Source of the DNA: an uncultured Bacteroidales bacterium | GTDB lineage: Bacteria; Bacteroidota; Bacteroidia; Bacteroidales; P3 | Direction: 5' to 3' | Assembly (NCBI GenBank): GCA_905234695.1 | Contig: CAJOHZ010000007.1 | Span: forward strand, 1-57,726 | Length of the DNA stretch: 57,726 nucleotides | In this document: positions 27,601-36,600 of the stretch, piece by piece | How positions within the stretch are numbered: the first letter of the stretch is position 1 | Layout of the letters: each line of letters begins with the position of its first letter | The notes under the pieces: generated by a model | What the model saw: the letters and a program-made list of their open reading frames with translations, nothing else | Told to the model about the DNA's origin: nothing | Database searches by the model: none | Program-made: the position numbers and the translations under genes

Positions 27601-30600
27601 GCGGCCCGTCAGGACTTGGGCATGGTTGGTGGCGACACCATTGATGCTCACTGTGCCGCGCGAGGCATCAGCGACATTCAGGGTGATATTGTGCGGGGCA
27701 ATACGCATCACATGGATGTCATCGATATAGACATAATTGATGGGCTGCCGATAGGCGGCACGGAGGGCGATGTAGCCGTCGGCATCCTGCCGACTGAAGT
27801 CCACCTGATAAGTCCCCCAACCGCTGGCGGTCGGCGTCAACGTGTCGACAGGTATGAAGGTGCTGATGTCGTAGGGGTCGCTCACGATGCCCACAATCAG
27901 CGGACAATAGATTCCAGACTGGCTCTGTTGCGACTGATACTGGAGGGTCATATAGACATGGCTCAGGCTGTCGGTCAGTTTGGGCAGGACGGCACAAGCC
28001 ACATTGTTAGTTGTGCTGAGGGCGAACTGCAGTCGGCAGTAACCCTCGGCGGCGTAGTTGGACTGGGTATTGCTACGGTACACACGACTGTTGCCGTACA
28101 GTGTCCAGCAGGGCACCGTGGTGGTGTTGCCGTTAGCGGTGAGTATCTCGAAACTGTAGTTGTAGGGCAGCTCTTCCTCACAGCCGGAGGTGAAGGTGGC
28201 CGACACCCGGGCACTCTGGTTGATATTGCCACACGAGGCATGAACATACACCGTATAGGCAGTGCCGGCGGTCAGCCCCGTGAGGGTGGCGGCGGTGTCG
28301 GTCAAGCCTGTCAACCGCGTACCTTGGCCGAGGGCGAAACCTGCAGGACCATACTCTACCGTATAGGTGGCTCCTGTCGATGTCGAGGCGGGCCAATGCA
28401 CACGGGCACGGTCAAACAGGATGTTGTCCACCGTTACGCGGGCGGGGCCGTTACAGGCGGGAATGGCCTCGACCAGTATGTCGTCTAAATAGATGTTGAC
28501 AGCTTGGTTGTCCGAGGAGCCTTGCCGTATGGCAATACGGGCATTGGATGTGGTCACAGAACTAAGAGGTACGGTGAAACTCTGCCAAGCCGTGGTGGAG
28601 GTCGTGGTCACTGTCTGCACCTGCTGGAAGGTGGAGATGTCGGAAGGTGTGGTGATGATACCCACATTCATCGAGGCCGTCCTGTTGGGGGTACGCAGTT
28701 TCAACGAGAGTTGCAACTGCGACAGGGGCGAAGCCAATTCGGGCAGCACCACATAGCTGTAGGCGGTATTGGTGTTGCCGCCATAGAACACAAGGTTCTT
28801 GTCACCATCATACTTGGCATTGGTGATCGTGGGGAAGGGATAGGAATTCTCGGCGTTGGTGGAGACATATTTCTTGTACCAGCAGGGGCCGATGGGGGCC
28901 GCATTGCTGGCGATGCAATGGTCAAAGGTCTCGGAGAAGGGAATCGGGTAGGCACTGCACGAGGTGGAGAAGGTGGTGGAGGAGGCAAGGCTGAACGACT
29001 CGCTCTCGCTCACGCAGTAGCTGTATACTTCCACCTCATAGGTGGTTCCCATCTGCAAATCCACAAGGGTTTGCGAGGTACCTTGCACGCTGTCAAGCGT
29101 TACCTCGTATGAACTGTCATAATCGCCATAGGGACGATAGACAATCCGGAAATTGCTGATGCCCGTCGGTGCCGTCCACGAAAGACGGGCACCTGTAGCA
29201 CTGATATTGGTCACAGCAAGGTTCGAGGGGGCGCTGCATTCAGGGATGGCGAGTACCTCGACATCATCCACCAACGGCTGGTTGGTTTGGTTGGTCTGCG
29301 ACGTGGTAGGCGAAAGCAGGGCGATGCGGTAAGTGGAGCCCGTGCGGCTGTTGAACGGTACTGTGTAGGTCTCCCAGTTGCCGCTGGTGTTGGTCACTTG
29401 CAGCACCTGCTGGAAGGTGTTGTAGTTGGTCGGATCGGTCATCACCCCCACTCGGATGACAGCCTGGTCGGTGCCAGAGCTCTTCATCTTGAAACGCACC
29501 ATCTGGTCATGGATATCCCCTCCCATGGGCGGCAGCACTAGGTAGGAGTAGTTGTTCCTCGTACTGTAAAAGGTGAGGTACGTGTTGGAGGCCTCAAAGG
29601 TGAACTGGGGATAGGATTGCTGGTTGACGGTGTTGCCTTGGCGGTAAACCTTGTACCAGCATCGGTCGATGGGCTGGGTTGCAGAGGTCCTGTAGTTGTC
29701 GAAGTCCTCGACGAAGGGGAGCATCATGCGGCCACAGTCGGTCTGCGCCGTGAACATCTGCGCCGAGCTGATGGAATGGCCACAGTCGGAATGGATGTAG
29801 AAATCATAGGCAGTGTTATGCATCAAGCCTGTGACTGTCGCCACCGTGTCGGTAACCGTCAGCACTGCACCTGACCCCTGAGTGAAGCCTGCAAGGCCAT
29901 ATTCCACGACCCACGCACTGGCAGCACCCGTCTCATGCCAGGTCAACCGGATGGAGGTGTCTGTGGTGGCAGCCACTGCAATATTGACAACCCCAGAGCA
30001 CTCGGCCAGCGTGTCGACGAGTATGCTGTCCAAGTAGCAGTAACTCGTGGCACCACCCCTCAACCGAATGGCGAGGAAGCGTCCATTGTTCCGATAGGTG
30101 TCGAAATAGACGGTACACTTTTGCCAATCCAACGGGTCGGTCACCGGGATGGTGTAGGACTCCACCAAGTCAAAAGTGGTGATATCGGCGGGGTTGGTCA
30201 CCACACCAATATCAAGGGTATTATCCTGGGTTGCCGAATACCGGCGAGCCCAGAAGCTCAGCACGGTGCGACTTATCGGTTGATCGAACTGAGGAAGCAC
30301 TACATAGCTGTAGTATGTGGCAGACGACACCATGTACATACTATAGATACCGTTGCCATAGCTGTAGGTGTTGGTGGGATAGGGATAGCCTTGGGTGGTA
30401 GCGATATTGGTGCCTTTGTACCAACAGGCGTTAATCATACCATTGCGGCCAGCGGCCGTGGCATCCTCGAAATCGTAACGGTAAGGCAGAGGGAGCAAAG
30501 CACAAGGAGTGTGCAAGTCAATCACCGAGGGGGCACCTGCATAGTTATTTCCGCAGAGTGTCCGTACCGAGACAGTGTAGTCGGTACTGGCCTGCAAGCC

Positions 30601-33600
30601 AGGAATTGTGGCGGTACGGGTATAGACAGTGTCGACATAGTTTCCGCAACGTACCTGCCAAGCCGAGCCCATAGAGGTGTACCAACTGATGGTGGCACTG
30701 GTGTCGCTGAGGGCGGAAACCACCATCTCGGTCGGCATCTCGCAGTCGTCCAACTGCAGCAACACATTGTCGATGGCGGCTGGAGGCTGCGTGCCAGTGC
30801 TGTTGTCATTGCGCCAATAGAACAACAGGTAATAGTCGCCCGATGTGGGGACATCGACAGTGCCCGAGAGGGTTCTCCAGTCGGCACGTCCATTCAGTTG
30901 CGCGCCGCCATCGAGAGCGATGACATCTGCCGGCAGACTATTATAGCTGAAGTTTGATGTATTGCCTGCGGAGATGCTTGTGGTCGAAGGAGCAAGGACG
31001 GCACGGATAAAGTCATAATTAGTCTCACCCCCCGCATGCCAGTCATAGCTGTAGACATAGCGTCCCGAGTCAAGATGGAAGGGACGGTAGGCAAAGACCG
31101 TACTGGTAGTAGTGAGGGTGTAGGTGTTGCTGACACCATTGTCGTTGCTGATATAGAGGGCATGGCTGTCGCCGTTACCTGTGGCGGTACCGATGAACCA
31201 CTGGTTGGTCTGGGTACCGTTGTTTAACGCCCAGTTGCCGTTCTCCTCGGCATCGCTGAAGTCGCAGAAATAAGGCAAATCCTCAATATGGCTGCGGGTA
31301 CTCATAGTGAGACGCATGGGCGAGGCACCCATCGGAAGTTGTCCACAATCGATGCTGACGTAGAAGTCGTAGGTGGTAACTGGGGAAAGTCCTGTCACCG
31401 TATAGGCCCGGGTGGGGACATTGGTCACCAGGGTACCCGTGCCGGGAACGAAGTTGGCCGGACCATATTCAATGCGGAAGAGGCTTGCCGAACTGTTCCA
31501 CGACAAGGAGATGGAGGTGTCGCGCACCTCGGTGGCAATCAATGTCGACATCGTGCCACACGATTCCATGGCGGGCTGCAACACGATGTTGTCCACCGCA
31601 GCAGGAGGTTGGGTACCGGCATTGTTGTCCGTATGCCAGAAGAAGACTACGTTATACAAACCAGCCTCGGTCACTTCGAAACGACCCAGCACCTGTTGCC
31701 ATTCGGACTGGGCGTCGAGCGCCCGCTCACCATCCAACGCGATATAGTCTGTGGGGATACTGGTGGCGGTCCAGTTGCCTGCGCTGCCTGCCACCAAAGG
31801 AACAGAGGCAGGTATCAAAGCCACGCGGAGGTAGTCATAGTCCGTACCTTGCTGGGTTCGCTCACCATAGGCGCGCCAACTATAGCTGTAATCATAACTG
31901 CCAGCCGACAACTGGAAGGTACGATATGCATAGCTGTTGGTTGCAACATTGTTGGTATAGGCGTTGGTGTTGCCCCCGTCGTTGGATATGTACATGGCCG
32001 CACTGCCCGTGGGATATGTACCCCCGGCGGTGCCAGTGGTCCATTGGTTGGTCTGCGTACCGTTGACCATGCTCCAGCGGGCATTCTCAATGATGTCGCT
32101 GAAATCGCACTGGTAGGGCAATGCGGTGACCACATCGGAGAGAGGCATGCGGTCAATGGTGATATTGTCAATGGCGGCGGGCGGTTGAGAACCTTGGTCA
32201 CCGTCATTGCGCCAGAAGAAGACCAAGCGGTAGACCCCTTCGTTCTCAATCAAGAATCGTCCTTCACGGTTCTGCCAGTTGTTCTGGAGATTGAGTTTTC
32301 CGTTACCATCCAGCGAAATGGCACTGGACGGAAGAGCCGTGGTGGACCATCCCGTGTTGTTGCCGGCGGTCAGCTGCACCGTGTCGGGCAACAATGCCAC
32401 GCGAAGATAGTCGTATGAACTCTCTCCGTAGCAACGCCAGTCATAGCTGTAGGCGTAGTTGCCTGCTGCCAGACGGAACGTACGATAGGCAAACACCACG
32501 CTGCTTGTAGTATTGTTGTAGTTGTAGTTACTTCCGTTGCTGTTGGAGATATAGAGGGCGTGCGGATTCTGAGTCTCGTTGCCCGTGGCAGTGCCAATGG
32601 CCCACTGGTTGGTCTGCGTACCGTTGACCAGCACCCAGCGGCTCACGTCAGAGACGCTGTCGAAACTGGTGCGGTAGGGCATGGCGGTATCGGCCACAGG
32701 GGGAATATACAGCGTGGTCATGACGATGGCACTTTGCTGCACCGCATTGCAGATGGTGGTGACATAGAAATCGTAGGTGGTACCAACCGTAAGATACGAA
32801 AGGTCGTAGGTGGTCGTAGTGATATTGTTGACCACCGTGCCAGTACCTGTGGTGAATCCCGTGGGACCATATTCCAGCCGGAAGTAGGCATTTGTTCCGA
32901 GGCTGCCGTTCCAACTCAGACGTACCGTCGAGGTGATGGTGTCGGTCACCTGGGCTGTCAGACTCAACACCTCGCCGCAATAGGGAGCCTCGTCAAAAGT
33001 GACATCGTCCAAAACGATACCATAGCCATTGCGCGCTGTTCCGAGGAAAGCCACCTGGAGGCTGTCCGAACCCAGCATATACAACTCGTGGTATGTCCAC
33101 GACGAGAGGTTGTCGCTATAGGTAGCCAATAACTGCCAAGGCTGTGTTGGGGCGGGACGGCTGTAGACCTTCAACGTGTCTTGATCGCTGCCCCAGCGGC
33201 TCTGCGCATGCCAGAAGGACATTCGCACCGTGTTCATCGCCGAGGTGTTGAGTATCGGCGAGACCAGACGGGTTTTATAGTTGCGCTGGGAGGATGTGCC
33301 GTAAAAATAGGCGTTGCGGGTACCGCCATGGGAGGTAGAGGGAATGTTGTTGTAACCACCTTGACGGAAGGTCCAGCTGAGAGTACCATTGACCTGTTCC
33401 TGTTTCCAGCAGGCACGGGTGATTGAAGACTCCTCAAAGGTCTCGGTAAAGGGATTGGATTCCGTCACCACGTATGTACAGGCAGAGACATGGATGTCGT
33501 CGATGTACATGAAGTTGTTCGATGTGGCTGACACCTTCAACGCGGGATAGGTGCCCGTGCCGCTATAGGAGGCCAGACTCACCTCATAGTGGGTATAGGC

Positions 33601-36600
33601 CACTGCAATATCGCTCACGGTGTCCACCGGCACGAATGTGGAGACATCGTTGGGGTTGGACATCATACCCACCACAACCGTGTAAGTGGAGTTTGCCACC
33701 TTGCGGGCCCAGAAGCCCAGCTTCAGCGTATAGATGTCGGGGATGTTGATGGCTGGAAGGATGGCATATTGTGTCTGGTGACTGAAATAGAGGGCACGGC
33801 TACCGCTATGGGCATTGGACTGCTGAATCACCACATAGGGGAAGTTGGTGTTGCTGACACGCGCCCAGCAGTCGGGCATGGCCGAGCCGGCACCGGCGAC
33901 GGCATCCTCAAAGCCGTAGTTGTAAGGCAGCGACTGGGCGGCACAGGTAGTGTGCAAGGTGATATGGCGGGCTGCCAAACTGCGGGTATTGCCACAGACA
34001 GATCGCAGCTCTACCTGATAGTCGGTGTTGGGCTGCAGACCGGTGAGGGTGTATGAGGGAGTGGTGCTGACCGTGTATGTGGAACCGTTAACCGTCACCT
34101 CCCAACGGTTTTCTGAACCGCCCGGCTGCCATGTGAGGACGGCACCGGTACTGGTGATGCTGGAGAATGCCAGCTGGGTCGGCAGCACACAGGGGTTCTC
34201 GACTAAGGTGATATTGTCGATGGCTGCCGGAGGCTGGTCGCCATAGCGGTCATCGTTGTGCCACAGCACCACCAAACGGTAGGTGCCGGCAGTGGGCACA
34301 TCCACCACATCGTTGGCCGTCTGCCAGAGGTCATAGCCCGAAAGCCAATGACCGCCATCCATGGCCATGGCACCGGCGGGAAGGGTGTTCTCGCTCCAAG
34401 CACCCAGGCTTCCGCCCGTAAGGGTCACTGTGGAGGGCACAAGGGCCACACGCATATAGTCACGACCGGTCTCACCCATGGCATACCAGTCGTAGCTGTA
34501 AGCATACTGCCCGGCTGCAAGGGTAATGTCACGGTAGGCGAATGTGGTCGAGGTATAGCTGGTGAGATAGAAGTTGGAGAGGCCCTCGTCGCTGGAGACA
34601 TAGAGGGATCCCATATTGTCATTGCCGCTGTTGACGGCATAGCCAATTACCCAGCGGTTGGTGTCGCTTCCGTTGAGCAGCACCCAGCTGTCGTTTTCGG
34701 TCGCATCGGCGAAAGAGCAGCTGTAGGGCACGGTGGCGGCGGAGACGGGGTCAGACTCGCGTTCGGCGAAGAAGGAAACATCGTCCACACAAATGCCGTG
34801 ACCCCAATGCAGGCGGCCTTCAAAAGCCACCTGATAAGTGCCGGAGGGCTGGGGAAGCAGCAGCGTGTCGCGCTGCCAATTGGGGATTGCCTGCGTGTAG
34901 GTGGTCAGCAACGTCCACTCCTCGGCGGGAGCCGTACGGTAATAGACGTAGAGATGGTCAATATCGCTGTCCCATTGGGCCTGGGTGTGGCCGAAGGCCA
35001 ACTTGGCGACCCCATTGCCCGCTGTCACGGACGAGAGGTCTATCAGCGGTGTGAGCAACCGCGAGACGCAGCCACGGCTGTCGGAATAGAGCCGGGCATT
35101 GGTGGAACCCGTAAGCGGAGCCGATGGCTGACCGCCATGGCCGCCCACGGCGGTCACCCAAGTCACGGTACCGTTGGGCTGTTCCTGCTCCCAATCCGTC
35201 GGGAGTCCGTTGTCGAAGTTGATGACCAGCGGCAACTGCTGCGGCCGCTGGGCGGTGGTGAATTCCAACACCTCCGACCACGGCGACACCGTGTCGGTGC
35301 AATGGGCACGCACTGCCACCCGATAGAGGGTGCCTGTGGCCAAGCCGTCCAGTTGCAGACGGGCGGCAGTGGCCGTGCGATACTGCGCGGCGCGGTTGGT
35401 GTCGAACGTGGCGGCCGGGGCGCAAACCACCGTATAGGTCGTTGCCGCAGGGCTGTTCATGTCCACCCACTCAAGCAGTGCGCCGGCAGTGTCGATATGC
35501 GACACCACGAGGCTGCGGGGCGAGGCCCCGGCAGTGTTGGAAGGCTGGATGCCCATAATGGCCCCTTGGCTGGTGGTGAAGGTGTAATTGCCTTGCCCCA
35601 ATGCACTGAGGGCATAGAAGCCATCGTTCGAGCCGCTCCATCCAAAGTTGAAATGGAAATTCGTGTCGCTATCATAGCCGTCGCAAATAAAGCAGTGGCC
35701 ACCCACACCACCTTCGCCACGGTAAATCACAGGGCGGAGGGCGGTGAGTTCGTCGATGAGCAGTTGTTTCCAGTCGTGGTCGGTAAAATCGCTCTTGTAG
35801 GCACCATACAACGACGGGCTGTAGTCAAAATAATTCCGCAACGCATTCTCGGCGGTCGCCGCAGTGGCATACGAGCCGATGGTCTGGGCAGCGCTGCCCG
35901 AGGGGCTGTAGTTCATGTGCACAGCCACCCCGCAATGATACATCAGCGTGGCCACCGCCTCCACCTGCGTGGCAGTACTGGAAGAGGTGAGCCGCTCCGG
36001 CATTTCGTTCCATGCATACTGCGTTGCACCGAAATCGGCACTCAGCGTGCCGTAAGTGGCGTGGGTATAGCTGTGGCTGCCGATACCATTGACCGGACGG
36101 CTCCAGTACTTCATCACCTGTGCCATCGCCGTGGCCACACAACCTGTCAGGGAACGGGTCTCCTGCACATTGTCCATCGGACAGAGGTTGTTGTAGTAAG
36201 GCATCTGGTCCCAATGGGTGGTCACCAGCGCCGCCGTCTCGATGGTGTTGTCATGCAGCAGGCCGCTCTTGTCAGACAGCCAGTCCCACTGACGACGGAT
36301 ATAGTCGGGGGCTTTCACGCCCTTTTGTTTCGCTTCTTGCAGCTGGAGTTCGTAGGACTTCAGCCAGTCCGCCACATGGTCAGGCATCTCCCGGGTCACA
36401 AAATCGGACGTGGCGGAATAGGCCAGCACCGGACGGCCGCAGTCATCACCCGAGACAAGGATGAACCCCTTGCCGCTGCGGGTACCGACGATACGGAAGA
36501 TATAAAACTCCGTATACTGCGTCTTGGAGGTGATGTTCTCCACTCGATTTTCCTTTTGTTGCTTATCATACAAACCACTGGCGCGGACGTAGCGATCTGC

